This document shows, piece by piece, positions 46,290 to 56,473 of a stretch of DNA of 64,000 bases. Origin of the DNA: Cohnella ginsengisoli (GTDB lineage Bacteria; Bacillota; Bacilli; Paenibacillales; Paenibacillaceae); the NCBI RefSeq assembly GCF_029525555.1, contig NZ_JAPDHZ010000002.1, forward strand, positions 1,215,868 through 1,279,867, written 5' to 3'. Each line of letters starts with the position of its first letter. Positions within the stretch are counted from its first letter, which is position 1. The translations under genes and the position numbers were made by a program. The notes below the pieces were generated by a model. The model saw only the letters and a list, made by a program, of their open reading frames with translations. It made no database searches and was not told where the DNA came from.

Positions 46290-47556
46290 CTACTTTAGAA
46301 ACTTAACGCCCTGCTCCTGCATTCGTTCATGCAGTCTAGGGATTTGCACCTGGGCGAGTTCGACGCCGTCATCGATGGCACATGCGGCCGCGATACCGGC
46401 GGCCTGACCGAGCGCGTAGCACGTCGCCTGAATGCGCATCGATGACATCGCGACGTGGGTGGCCGATATCGAGCGCCCTGCGACCAGCAAGCCCTTCACA
46501 CTAACGGGTACCATGCAGCGGTACGGGATATCGTAGCCGCTTACGTGGCGTTCGTCTGTTCCTTTACGGCCGTCAGGGCTGTGTATGTCGATCTCGTAGT
46601 TCGTCTGCGCCACGACGTCCTCGAAGCGCCGGCCGACCGTCACATCGTTCTCCGTCAACGTATAAAGTCCTTCGATTTGGTTCGTCTCACGGACGCCGAC
46701 CTGACCGGGCACATGCGACAGCACATAGTTCTCGAAGCCGTTGCGCTGCAAGTAGTTGGCCACGGAGAATACTTGGCGAAGGGATTCTTTTTCAGCGAAA
46801 TTAATATCCTCGATCATGGCGCCGTTGCCTTTGACCCGGGTCATATTAACGAGGAGCGTTCCATTGCCGTTGCGCTCCCAATACAAATGGCGGCCTTGGG
46901 GGGAGTTCATCGACCGTCTCGTAGTAATAGCAGTCTTCGGGCAGATAGGGTTTCACCGGCTTACCGGTGTTTTGCATCATGAACATGAGCGTCATGGGCT
47001 GAGTCAGCCCGTCTTCGCTCCGTCCTGTGCGAATGGGCACGCCGGCGTCCTGAGCTACGCGGGCGTCGCCGGTGCAATCGAGCACGGTCCGTCCGAGGAA
47101 CGCCTTCAGCCCCTGGCGCGTATTCGCGATTACCCCGGTTACCGAATCGCCTTCCATCGCGGCAGCGACGAAGCTGGTATGGTAGTAAACCTTGACGCCT
47201 TCCCGCTCAAGCTTTGTGTTGAGATAATGCCGCAGCTCGAACGGCGAATATTGCGGCCAGATGGAGCCCTCGTGCGATTGCGGCAGGTAATCCGGCAACA
47301 CCTCCGACACCATTTCCCGGTATATCCCCGTCACATTCCCGACGCCCATAAAAACGCTTACATTCCCCAAAGTCCCCATGCCGCCGAGCTGTCCCGAGTG
47401 CTCGAGGAGTACGACCTTTTTGCCGCAGCGAGCTCCGCTAATAGCCGCTGCCGTGCCCGCAGGCCCTCCTCCCACTACGACAATATCGGCTTCGTCGTAT
47501 ATTTCTACAGCACGTTGCAGCGGAACGGATGAATGCATACTCACCGCCATCTCCAT
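46290..47556 (-). CDS. FAD-dependent oxidoreductase (FAD_oxidored family, one frameshift)
   Basis: The corrected 421-residue protein has an N-terminal FAD site (ADIVVVGGGPAGTAAAISGA, about 24-43), LLEHSGQLGGMGTLGNV, a second motif TVLDCTGDARVAQDAGVPI, and a C-terminal FAD-closing motif (GLLVAGRSISATHVAMSSMR, with ALGQAAGIAAA). Members of this family often sit in carbohydrate loci; their substrates are mostly unknown. The frame breaks in six G at 46908-46913 (five expected), joining ETVDELP to QGRHLYWERNG. GAGG is nine bases before the ATG at 47556; a later ATG at 47538 is possible. It is divergent from a LacI regulator that probably controls it. Two TATAATGA boxes precede it at 47581 and 47605. 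Confidence 0.87.
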
Positions 47557-47658
47557 CCTTTCAATCCTCGATTTGGTTTCATTATAGGAGAGGGCGAGGG
47601 TATCATTATAGTTTCACTTTTGTTACATTAATGGAAAAGGCGCGTGGAGGAGAGCGGC

Positions 47659-48707
47659 ATGCCTCGCAAAAAAAGAAATCAGCCTGCAAACGATCGCAGC
47701 GCGTCTCGGTTTGACCGTGCATACGGTGTCCAAGGCGCTGCGGGGACTGCCCGGCATGTCAGAGTCGACTCGCCGGGATATTTGGCAAGCCGCCCGCGAG
47801 CTCGGCTATCGGACAAAGGCGCAAGCCGCCGGTCTGTCCGCCGAGCAGATCCCGTGGGTCGGCGCGGGCAAGCCCCGCCGTTTCGCCATGGTGATGGCGG
47901 GTGAAGGGCCTTTTTTACAGCCTGCAGGTGGAGGGGCTCGACCGGCGGCTGCATGAGCTCGGGCATCATCTTGTCTCGCTCGTGATCCCCGCACGATTGG
48001 TCGGCGAACAAGATCTGCAGGAGTGGCTTGAGCGGAGCGGGGTGCTTTATATGGACGGGCTGTTTCTGTCCCCGGCGCTGCCGTATTGGATCGAGGCGGC
48101 GCTGCTCCATCTTCCTTTGCCTAAGGTGATGATCAATTACCCGCCGGATGCCGTGGAGGTCGATAGTGTCATTTGGGATGTGCAGCATGCCGTCCATCTG
48201 GCGGTAAACCTGCTTGCCTCGCACGCGCATCGCCGCATCCTGTTCATCGGCGATATCATGGCGCAGCGAGGCTTCCGCTTGCGCTGGCAGTCGTTTCAGG
48301 CCGCGTGCAGTCGGCTCGGATTGCCGCTGCAGCCGAACGAGCAATTTACGGATATCGCGGCGAATCGTACGGAAAGTCCGGGGATGCTTGGCGCGAGGCT
48401 AAGAGAGGCGGATTTTACGGCGATCGTCTGCGCGGTTAACGAGGACGTGACCTGGGCGATGGCGTCGCTTCAGGCGGCGGGACTGTCCGTTCCGGGCGAC
48501 GTGTCGGTGATCGGGATGGACAGTGAAGTCCATCCGCTCTATCCCGACATTGCGCGGCCAGTGCTGCTCCTAAAGGAGGCAGCGGAGCGAGCGGCGGAGC
48601 TGATGCTGCGCCGTATTGCGAATCCTCAGCTTCCGTTCGAGCATGTGCGGCTCGCGGGTTCTTTCCTGAAGGGAGCTTCCGTGGCAGCGGCGGGCGGCAT
48701 CACTTGA
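47659..48707 (+). CDS. LacI family transcriptional regulator (two frameshifts)
   Basis: The corrected 348-residue protein starts MPRKKEISLQTIAARLGLTV and has the LacI HTH with the hinge sequence HTVSKALRGLPGMSESTRRD. The sugar-binding domain follows (RILFIGDIMAQRGFRLRWQS, VPGDVSVIGMDSEVHPLYPD). Two homopolymer insertions break it: seven A at 47666-47672 (six expected) and six T near 47910-47915 (five expected). GGAGGAG is six bases before the ATG. The hinge and binding domain are complete after correction. It is divergent from the FAD oxidoreductase and presumably represses it until a sugar binds. Confidence 0.85.
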
Positions 48708-48783
48708 AACGAAAGGCATTACGCCTCGCGGCCGGAGGTCCGTAGGACTTCGCAGGTTTAATTTCGGCGATGGTCCCTTTTTC

Positions 48784-49335
48784 TTAGAGTGCCTTAAGCA
48801 GGATATCGTTTGCTAGAAGCGCGTTGTTCGTACTGCTCCCGCCCGAAGTAAGGACGGCTGCCGCCATGTTCTCTTCGGGCAACACAACAAGTCTTCGAAC
48901 AAATTGGAGTTCGTCATCGAAGATCCGTTCAGCCCGGAGGAATGATTCAAAAGCATTCGCGGCGTAATCTTCTTGTAGCGATTATCCTTCATCAAAATCG
49001 CGAATATAATGGACGACCGGCGTGTCAAGATCAACTTTTCCTTGGTCTACCAGTTGCATGACGGCAACCGTAGTAATGAGCGCATACTGCACGCTGTTCG
49101 TGCCGTAGGTTCTGGTAACGACATCTGCTTTCTCTTCTGCTTCTTTTCGGGTCAAATTGTAGTTGATTAAGGCCTCATGCGGAGCGATTGTCATAGTTGG
49201 CAAGGATACCGGAACATTGCTTGGCTCGGCCGCTTCGGAATGTGCCATTTCCGCCGGTGCTGTGTTTTCGTCGCAGGAGGCTAGTAGTAAACACGAACAT
49301 CGCACAACGCCTTTTATCCATTTACTTTTTACCAT
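48784..49335 (-). pseudogene. Serine hydrolase lipoprotein pseudogene with internal deletion
   Basis: The 5' part encodes a lipoprotein signal (CSCLLLASC) and the start of a penicillin-binding-like hydrolase ([33 protein letters not shown]). In another frame [20 protein letters not shown] and [17 protein letters not shown] follow, and the 3' end ([17 protein letters not shown] to [10 protein letters not shown]) comes from the C-terminal tail of such a protein. The catalytic SxxK is already lost and some 250 central residues, including the second motif, are deleted. This is true decay rather than a single-base error. A paralogue, intact but unrelated in its signal region, lies at 43681-44766. 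Confidence 0.75.
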
Positions 49336-49369
49336 CTCGATCTCCGCCTTTTATATATTCGCATATCAA

Positions 49370-49405
49370 ATGCCGCCGGCAGCCCGATATGGGCGCCAGC
49401 GGCAT
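49370..49405 (-). terminator. Terminator of the SLH-lyase gene
   Basis: ATGCCGC and GCGGCAT are the ends of a stem that also contains CGGC and GCGCC segments. On the minus strand it is followed by TTTGATATG. It begins 16 bases after the stop codon at 49421. Confidence 0.65.
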
Positions 49406-49420
49406 TATTTTACGGCGAGC

Positions 49421-52400
49421 TTATGGAAGCGCCTTGGCCTTCATGAGCTCGATTATACGTACGACGACCGTCGCCGCTTCGGCGCGGGTCACGGTTCCCT
49501 CCGGTTCGAAGCGGCCGCCGGCGCGGCCTTTCATGAGGCCCGCCGTCTGAACCATTCGCACGGCGCTGGATGCCCAGGCCGGGATTCGCGCCTCGTCCGC
49601 GAAGCCGGGTGCGGCGGCGGATAAGGAGGCGGCGGGATCCGTGGCGGGCTCGCCGTCCAGAACCGCGGCGAGCATGACGGCGAGCTGGGCGCGGCTCAGT
49701 CCGGCATTCGGGCGGAGCGTGCGATCCTCGAAGCCGTGCAGGATGCCGGCTTTGACCGCCTTCGCGACGGCCTCAGCGGCCCAATCGCCGAGCTGGTCGC
49801 GGTCGGCGAAGTTCGGCTCGGCGCCCGCCTGCCCTTCGGGCTGCAGCGCGTTCATCAGCATGACGCTGAACTCCGCGCGGGTAACGCTTTGATTCGGCTT
49901 AAACGTGCCGTCTTCGTAGCCTTTGACGATACCGGCCTTGACGGCGTCCTGAATGTCGGCGCTCGCCCAGTGACCTTGCGTATCGGCGAATGCCGCAGAA
50001 GGCGATGCGCTCACGGCGAATACGGCGAACTTGGTGAGGTGGTCCGACGCGACCTCGACGGAGCTGCCGTCGACCGTGCCGCCCATCTCGACCCAGTGCT
50101 TGTTCGATTCGTCGTAATAATGGATCGAAGCCTTCTGTCCTTCGCCGACTTTGGCCGGATCGAACGTTAAGCGAATCTTAATCGGGACTAAGAATTTGCC
50201 CGATTCGCTCTTCGTGATCTCGTAGATCGGGCTGGCCGCTTGATCGCCCTTCTTCAGGAGCTCCGCAATGACGGACGCATCGTCCAGCTTGACGATCTTG
50301 TACGTCGCCTGCCTGTCTAACGCGCCGGCCGGTACCGATACGACGACTTCTTGGCCAAGCGACAGCGATGCGGATTCGCCGGCCTGCACCTGCCGCTCCG
50401 CCTGCTTGGCCGGCGACGGTGTCGGCGCCGGCACAAAGCTCGGCGTTGGCGTCGGCGTCGGCGAAGTGGAAGGCTCAGGTTCGTCTTCCGACTGAACGCT
50501 CGCCATGACGAAGCCGTTGTCCGACTTGAAGGCGATCTCCTCGCCGTTCCAGCGGACCTTGGCCGCGCCGGGCGCGTACACGACTGCCGTCAGGCTGTCG
50601 AACGCGCCGTCTCCGTTCGCGGACAGATCCAGTTCGCCGTCCGCGAAGCTCGCTACCGGCTGCACCCTTGCCGCCTTCCCTTCCTTGCCGTCGACGAAGT
50701 AATATTGCATCGCGCCGGCCGTCTCCGCTTCCGCGTTATAATAGAAGACTTGCTCGCGTCCGTTCTTCATCTTCACCACGATCCGTCCGTCCTCCGTCTT
50801 GCCGACGGACGCGATGGCGCTCTCTCCGGCATACGGCTCCAGCACGCTGACGAACTGCGCGCTCTTCGCCTGGACGCGGTTCACCAGCGTCGGCGTGTAG
50901 ACGTCGGTCGCGTTGCCCGGCCCCGGCGCTTCGCCAACGATCATCTGCGTCGGCGAGGACGGCGTGCCCGTTAGGCTGAACAGCTTCAGCCCGTTGCCGG
51001 ACGGCAGCTTCCAGGCACCCTCCCACTCGCCGGATACGCTCTGCGATTTTCCGTTTCTGAAAAAAGAATACGCATCCTTCGTGCCGAGCGGACCTGCATA
51101 CGGCGTCATCGCCTGGTCCGCCTGGAAGTCGCCCATGCCGTGCAGCACCCAATCGTACTGGCGCTCCGTGCCGGAGGCGACGCTGAACAGATCGATCAAG
51201 TAGTCCTTCGTCACCGCGACGGTGCGCTCGTAACGGTCCATGCCTGCATAGGCTTTGCTTGAAGTATTGGTCATGATGCCGAGCGGCCCCGACTGCAGAA
51301 ACAGCTTCGTCGGCTCGTATGTCTCCGCGCCGTTTACGGTCGGAATCTGCTGCGTATCCCCGTCGACCAGCACCGTATTGTGCGCGAACGACTTTTTATA
51401 GTAGGACTCGTACATCGAATTGCTGTAAGGCGGAATGCCGAGATCAGGCGCGAGACGCTCGCCTTGGCCGAAAATCTCGAGGTGCAGCTTGTCCGGGTGC
51501 CCGTGGTAGCCGCCGTGCAAGCCGTAATCGACGAGCGCGTAGAGCTGATCGGCGCCCTCCCCGGCGCGCAGCACCGAGTGGCCGAGTCCGGTGAAGTTCA
51601 TGCTCTCCGCGGACAGCGAGCCTCCGCTCGGGATCGTCTCGGCTCCGAAGAACACCGCCTGCTCGCCCGCAATGCCCGAGGACGTGTTGCCCGGCACGAC
51701 GAACCCGCCCCGCACGCGGCCTTTATCCGTATACAGCTTGTTCAGCAGCGCGCCGTAGACCGGATCGCCGTAGTGCGCATAGACGGCCTCGTAGTCCATC
51801 GGCACGACGCGTCCCGGCGCAGCCAGGCTCGTCGGATACTTGCCCGAGTCATTGCCGTTGATGATGCCGAGGTCCGGGAACGCGTACTGCAGCGTCGCGT
51901 CGTACATTTTCTTGAAGTTCGGGTTGGCGAAAAGGTCGTAGCCCATGCCGAGCAGCGCCTGCGCGTGGTCGAACAGCGCGGACTGCGCGTAGAAATGGTA
52001 CCCGATCGCGCCTTCGTACCAGAATCCGTCGGACAGCACGCTGTTCGCCATCTGGAAGTTGAAGCCGCTGCGGCCGTCGACCGAGAAGTCCATCAGCGTC
52101 TTGTCCTCCAGAATCGCCCCGATCGTGCCGATCGCCGCGTTGTGCCACGTCTGCCAGTTCGACTTGCCGACGTCGTAGCCCTGCAGCGTCTTCGCCGACG
52201 GCGCGAACAGGTTCTGCTCGATGTCGTACTTCTCCGAGGCGGTCAGCAGGCCGCTCGGCTCGATCAGATCGTAGGCATGCGCCAGCTCGATGATCTGAAC
52301 CGCCTCGTCAAGCGATTGATAATAAATTCTGCCGTTCAGCGGCTGCAGCGGGTAGCTCGGATACAGCGCCGCATAGTGAGTCAGAATCTCCTTGGCCTTG

Positions 52401-54733
52401 GCCGCGTACTTCGACTCGCCGGTCAGCGCGTAGACGAGCGCGAGATTGCGCGCGGCCTCGATGTTGACCGTATGGGCGGTGAACCGCCATGCCGCATCCA
52501 GGTCTTCGCCCGTATGCCAGCTGCCGTCGGTCGGGCATTGATGCTCGTGCGGCTTATCGTAGTCGAAGATAAGAGGCGTGTCGCCGCACACGTACAGCGT
52601 GCTCTCGCCGCCGGGCTTCGACGGGTAATAGACGGTTTTATTCAACCATTCGTCCGCTTTGAGCCGGATCGCGGCCAGGTAGTCGCGCGCCCAGCCGTAG
52701 GTCTGGACCTTCGTCTTGGCCTCGGCCAATTGATCCTGCGAGACCATGACATAGGGGTGCTGCTTCGTGGCGGTTCTCGGCACGCCGACCTTCAGGTTCA
52801 ATTCGATCGTCGTCTCCTTGCCGCCCGCGAGCGGATGGACGTTCAGGATCGCCTTCGTCGCGCTGCCCGCTTGCGCCGATGCCGGCACGGTCGCCAGCAC
52901 GTCGACGTCCGTTTCGGCGCCGTTCGCCACGACGGCGGTCGTCGCCGGAAAGACGGTCTCGTAGCCGGTGCCCATCGGCGTCTTCAACGACAGCGCATAG
53001 GCCGTATCGGCGCCCCCGATGTTTTTGAGCGAGAAGGCGTAGTGAACCTCGCTGCCCGGCAGCGCGCTCTTGTCGATCTGCCGAATCGACGGCTCGACCG
53101 CGTTTTTCGCGAGCGCCATCGCGTCGAAGTACAGCTTGTCGTCCGGGCTCGATACCGGGTCCGAATCGTACCAGCGCGGATGGAGAATGACCTTGCGGAT
53201 GTTCGCGAGTTTCGCGCCGCCGTTGGAGTTCAGGAACTTGCCCAACGGCAGCTCGATCTTCTTCCAGCCCTGCCAGTCGACGAAAAAGGAGCTCATGAAA
53301 TATTCGTTGCCCGGATTCGCGTCGTCCGGCGTGCTGATGATGACGTATATTTTTTTGTTGGATACGCGGTCCGAATAAAGCCAGAACTCAAGCTGGTCGT
53401 TCGCCTGCCACGGCGCATTCGTCACGTCCGTGACGTCGATCGGCGCGGTCGGATCAAGCCAGCGGCCGGAGAAGCCGCCCATGACGGCAGGCACCGCCGC
53501 CGGAACCGTATTCGACCAGCCGGCGAACGTCTCCGTGTTGCCGATCTGCAGGCTCGAGCTGCTCGATAAATCAATATTGTAGGCGTAGCTCGTCTCCTCG
53601 CTGACCTTGCCTTCGAACTCGGCCTTGGCGGTAATCGTCTGCGAGCGATCGACAAGCAGCGGCGCCGTATAAGGCTTGAAGGCCGCATCCACGCCCTCGA
53701 TTTTGTAGTAGATCGCAGCGCCTTCCGTCGCCGAGCGCAATGCAACCGTTTTCGGTTCGGCGTACGTGCCGGCAGGCGGGCTGGCCGTCACGTTCTCGAC
53801 GAAGTCGCGGTAGACGAAAGTATAGTTATAAGTCGTCTCCGCGCTGTCCGTTCCCGCCAGGGACGACTTAACGACGAGCGTCGTATCCTCGGTCAGCACG
53901 AGCGGGGCGCTATAGCGCACGAAATCGCCGTCCACGCCGACACGCTTGTAGTACACGCCCGCAAGCACCGAGGGCTTCGTCGCGCTGGACAAGGCCACCG
54001 TCGCCTTGTTGACGTACTCGCCCGACGGCTTGTCCGCGACGGCCGGATACACCTCGCCGGTCCCCGTCAAGCGAAAGTCGTCGAGGTACATGCTTAAGCT
54101 CGGATCGAGCGTCGTGCCGCCGACGCCGGCCTGGTCGAGCCGCACGTAGTCGAGCGGTCCCCAAGCTTTGACATTGGCCGAGCTCGTCTGCGTCTTGACG
54201 ACGGACAGGGGAATCTCGACTTCCTTCCAGCCGGTCCAATCGAGCGGCAGCCGATAGTAGTAGTACTCGCTGTCGCCCTTCATGAAAAACCGGAGCTGGA
54301 TCGGTTTGTCCGCCTGGTCGCCGGTCCGCGGCTTCACGTTGTACGCCCAGAACTTGAGCGTGCTGTAGCCGTTCAGATCGACGCTCGGCGCCAGCTTCGG
54401 ATAGATCAATGCCGCGCCCGCGATATACGAGGTCGGATTCGCCGTGTCGACATTGATCGCGAGCAGCCATTTCTTGGAGCCCGCGCCTTCCTTGATATAG
54501 GCCGGATCGGTATTCGGGACCAAGGCGACGCCTGCCGTGCCGACAGTGTCGCCCGTTACGTTCGTCGTGGAATCCATGGCGTTCAGCTGCTGTGCGTAGG
54601 GGACGATCAAGGGCGAATCGTCCCCGCCGGCGGCTTCCGCCGCGTTCGGCGGCAGCGCAGCGAGCGCGCTGGAGACGAGCAGGAGCGCGGCCATGGCGGA
54701 CGCCAGCTTCTTTTTCAACTTGAGAAGAGTCAT
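49421..54733 (-). CDS. S-layer-anchored alginate lyase / heparinase II-III multidomain protein
   Basis: This 1770-residue exported protein has a signal peptide (about 1-35); a carbohydrate-binding jelly roll (about 55-225, GWKEVEIPLSVV, MYLDDFRLTG); two chitobiase-C-like beta domains (about 230-305 and 312-390, each with YYK and TYNYTF or SYAYNI ends); a second jelly roll (about 395-550); a CARDB-like domain (about 560-655); an alpha-toroid lyase domain (about 665-1000, with SNWQTWHNAAIGTIG and WYEGAIGYHFYAQ); a heparinase II/III beta-sandwich (from about 1040, with GLHGGYHGHPDKLHLEIFGQ); a Ser/Pro/Thr linker near 1430-1450; a ZU5-like domain; and three SLH domains from about 1580 (motifs TRAEFSVML, LSRAQLAVML, VTRAEAATVV). 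It should sit on the cell wall and cleave an acidic polysaccharide. GGAAGG is six bases before the ATG. It ends the transporter operon. Confidence 0.93.
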   Translation of the reverse strand: MTLLKLKKKLASAMAALLLVSSALAALPPNAAEAAGGDDSPLIVPYAQQLNAMDSTTNVTGDTVGTAGVALVPNTDPAYIKEGAGSKKWLLAINVDTANPTSYIAGAALIYPKLAPSVDLNGYSTLKFWAYNVKPRTGDQADKPIQLRFFMKGDSEYYYYRLPLDWTGWKEVEIPLSVVKTQTSSANVKAWGPLDYVRLDQAGVGGTTLDPSLSMYLDDFRLTGTGEVYPAVADKPSGEYVNKATVALSSATKPSVLAGVYYKRVGVDGDFVRYSAPLVLTEDTTLVVKSSLAGTDSAETTYNYTFVYRDFVENVTASPPAGTYAEPKTVALRSATEGAAIYYKIEGVDAAFKPYTAPLLVDRSQTITAKAEFEGKVSEETSYAYNIDLSSSSSLQIGNTETFAGWSNTVPAAVPAVMGGFSGRWLDPTAPIDVTDVTNAPWQANDQLEFWLYSDRVSNKKIYVIISTPDDANPGNEYFMSSFFVDWQGWKKIELPLGKFLNSNGGAKLANIRKVILHPRWYDSDPVSSPDDKLYFDAMALAKNAVEPSIRQIDKSALPGSEVHYAFSLKNIGGADTAYALSLKTPMGTGYETVFPATTAVVANGAETDVDVLATVPASAQAGSATKAILNVHPLAGGKETTIELNLKVGVPRTATKQHPYVMVSQDQLAEAKTKVQTYGWARDYLAAIRLKADEWLNKTVYYPSKPGGESTLYVCGDTPLIFDYDKPHEHQCPTDGSWHTGEDLDAAWRFTAHTVNIEAARNLALVYALTGESKYAAKAKEILTHYAALYPSYPLQPLNGRIYYQSLDEAVQIIELAHAYDLIEPSGLLTASEKYDIEQNLFAPSAKTLQGYDVGKSNWQTWHNAAIGTIGAILEDKTLMDFSVDGRSGFNFQMANSVLSDGFWYEGAIGYHFYAQSALFDHAQALLGMGYDLFANPNFKKMYDATLQYAFPDLGIINGNDSGKYPTSLAAPGRVVPMDYEAVYAHYGDPVYGALLNKLYTDKGRVRGGFVVPGNTSSGIAGEQAVFFGAETIPSGGSLSAESMNFTGLGHSVLRAGEGADQLYALVDYGLHGGYHGHPDKLHLEIFGQGERLAPDLGIPPYSNSMYESYYKKSFAHNTVLVDGDTQQIPTVNGAETYEPTKLFLQSGPLGIMTNTSSKAYAGMDRYERTVAVTKDYLIDLFSVASGTERQYDWVLHGMGDFQADQAMTPYAGPLGTKDAYSFFRNGKSQSVSGEWEGAWKLPSGNGLKLFSLTGTPSSPTQMIVGEAPGPGNATDVYTPTLVNRVQAKSAQFVSVLEPYAGESAIASVGKTEDGRIVVKMKNGREQVFYYNAEAETAGAMQYYFVDGKEGKAARVQPVASFADGELDLSANGDGAFDSLTAVVYAPGAAKVRWNGEEIAFKSDNGFVMASVQSEDEPEPSTSPTPTPTPSFVPAPTPSPAKQAERQVQAGESASLSLGQEVVVSVPAGALDRQATYKIVKLDDASVIAELLKKGDQAASPIYEITKSESGKFLVPIKIRLTFDPAKVGEGQKASIHYYDESNKHWVEMGGTVDGSSVEVASDHLTKFAVFAVSASPSAAFADTQGHWASADIQDAVKAGIVKGYEDGTFKPNQSVTRAEFSVMLMNALQPEGQAGAEPNFADRDQLGDWAAEAVAKAVKAGILHGFEDRTLRPNAGLSRAQLAVMLAAVLDGEPATDPAASLSAAAPGFADEARIPAWASSAVRMVQTAGLMKGRAGGRFEPEGTVTRAEAATVVVRIIELMKAKALP

Positions 54734-54764
54734 GCAGAACCTTCCTTTCGCGCCTGAGGGTAAG

Positions 54765-54798
54765 GCAAAGCCCCGCCGAATCGACCAACGGGGCTTGC
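54765..54798 (-). terminator. Intercistronic hairpin between binding-protein and lyase genes
   Basis: On the minus strand GCAAGCCCCG pairs with CGGGGCTTTGC around a loop of 14 bases; the T tract is short. It lies 50 bases after the binding-protein stop and 32 before the lyase start, so it may attenuate expression of the very large lyase or stabilise the upstream mRNA. Confidence 0.6.
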
Positions 54799-54807
54799 GA
54801 TGATTCC

Positions 54808-54850
54808 GTTTACTGCTTGTTGCGTTTACTGCTTGTTGCGTTTATTGCTT
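54808..54850. repeat. 16-bp tandem repeat at the 3' end of the binding-protein gene
   Basis: GTTTACTGCTTGTTGC occurs twice in a row (54808 and 54824), followed by a partial third copy with one change (54840-54850). It covers the stop codon of the binding-protein gene and the first bases of the spacer. Confidence 0.8.
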
Positions 54851-56422
54851 ACTTCACGGCCGCTTTCGCGCGCTCGTCCGCTTTTTTTGTAAATCTCCAA
54901 AATCTCTTCGTAGCCGAGCTTCTTCTGCTCCTCCACGAATTTGTCCCACGTATCGAAGCTGCGCGTGCCCATAATGAACTTCGCGAAGTTCTCGTCGCGA
55001 TGACTGTTCAGCGAATCGCCCTTCGTGCTCAGCACCTGCTGCTCCTCCGGCGTGAACGGCGGCGTCGACGTCTTGGCGTTGTCGAACTGCGGCGCCTGCT
55101 CGTAAGCGGACTTCAGCTCCGGCGAAGAGACCGAGATGTGAGCGTTAAAGTCGAACCAGGTGTACGTGCCGTCGGTCGACAGACCCGTCTTCTTGCGCAG
55201 ATCCGAGATGTCCGTATACTTCTCGATGAAGCTGTCGCCGCTGACGGTGTCGCCTTCCTTGCCCCAGCTCACCAGCTCGTGTCCTTCGTCCGAATAGAAA
55301 AAGTCGATGAACTTGACGATGTCCTTGATCTTCTTCGACTTGGAGGAGATCATGAAGCCTTCCTCCGTGACGGCCGTGAACGCGTTCTTCTGCAGGCCGC
55401 TCGGACCGGCAGGCGGCGCCATGAAGTTCATCGAAAAGTCCGGGTTATCCTTGCGCAGCGCGCTGTTGTAGAAGTCGATCCGCCCGATGTAATCGAGCGT
55501 GACGAACGCGCGGTTCGTGGACACGATGTCCTGCCACATTTTCGTATCGATCGTCAGGAAGTCCTTCGGAATGAGTCCCTCTTTATAGAACTTGTTGAAA
55601 TAAACGAGCATGTCCTTATAGGCCGGCTGCACCGGCGCGTACTTCCATTCGCCCGTCGCGCCGTCCAGATAGGCGCTCGCCCGCTGGGCGTCGACCGGCG
55701 CGGATACGCCGAAGCCCGCCGCGAAGTCTTCGAAGTAGCGCAGTCCGTTGCGCACCGTGAGCGGATAGCTCTCAGGGTATTCCGCCTTCAGCTTTTTCAG
55801 CGTCTCGTACAGCTCGTCCCATGTCTTCGGCGTCGACAGGTTCAGCTTCTTGAAGACGTCCTCGCGGTACATCCACGTGCGGCGGTTCGACTCCCCGAGC
55901 CCCTGGTTCGGGAACTCGTACATCTTGCCGTCGGAGGACAGCATGTTCTGCGTCTCGGCCGGATACTTCGCCATCCAGGCCTTGAAGTTCGGCATGTCGT
56001 CGACGTAGTCGAGGATGTTGACGAGCGCGCCCTGCTGGCCGAACTTGTCGGCGAGGCGTTTCTCCTGCGTCCACATGATGTCGGGCATGTCGCCGCCGGC
56101 GATGGCCAGGCTGATCGCGTCCTCGAGCAGATTGCCCGCGGGCAGCTGGATGTCCAGCGTGACGCCGGTCTTCTCCTTGATGTAGGACCAGATCTTCCAG
56201 TTCGCGTCGTACGGCCAGCTCGGATTGCTGTAATTCAGGAACGTGAACGTTTGCGGCGTGAGCTCCGCGGGTGCTGCGGATGCGCTTGCGCCGGCGCTTG
56301 CGGACGTCGAGGCCGACGCGGACGGCGACGGACTCGCCTCGTTGTTGTTGTTCGAGCACGCGCCGAGCACGACGCTCGCGCCCATGACCGCGGACAATAC
56401 GACTGCTGTCTTTTTTGTTCAT
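54849..56422 (-). CDS. Extracellular solute-binding lipoprotein of an Lpl-type ABC importer (two frameshifts)
   Basis: The corrected 523-residue protein has a lipoprotein signal (KKTAVVLSAVMGASVVLGAC, Cys near 22), a Ser/Ala/Pro linker (about 28-50) and a family-1 binding domain: ITLDIQLPAGN-like LDIQLPAGNLLEDAISLAIA, GDMPDIMWTQEKRLADKFG, KNAFTAVTEEGFMISSKSKK and ERAKAAVK at the end. Frames break at both ends: six A near 56411-56416 (five expected, in the signal peptide) and seven A near 54884-54890 (six expected, before the last residues). LplA/YtcQ relatives bind oligosaccharides for import. It follows the two permease genes and precedes the lyase, an arrangement pointing to uptake of the lyase products. 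Confidence 0.9.
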
Positions 56423-56473
56423 TGTTGCCCCTCGCTTTCTGTTTTTCCGATCGAATTTTCCCATGTCTGTATG

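Noticed and set aside
51380..53569. A 729-codon open frame opposite the SLH-lyase gene
   Set aside because: It is Arg/Val/Asp-biased antisense sequence with no recognisable domain; the minus strand has a convincing multidomain gene.
54849..56422. Programmed frameshift in the binding-protein gene
   Set aside because: The two breaks are simple extra bases in A runs, at the signal peptide and near the end, like many others in this window; no conserved slippery site with a downstream structure was seen.
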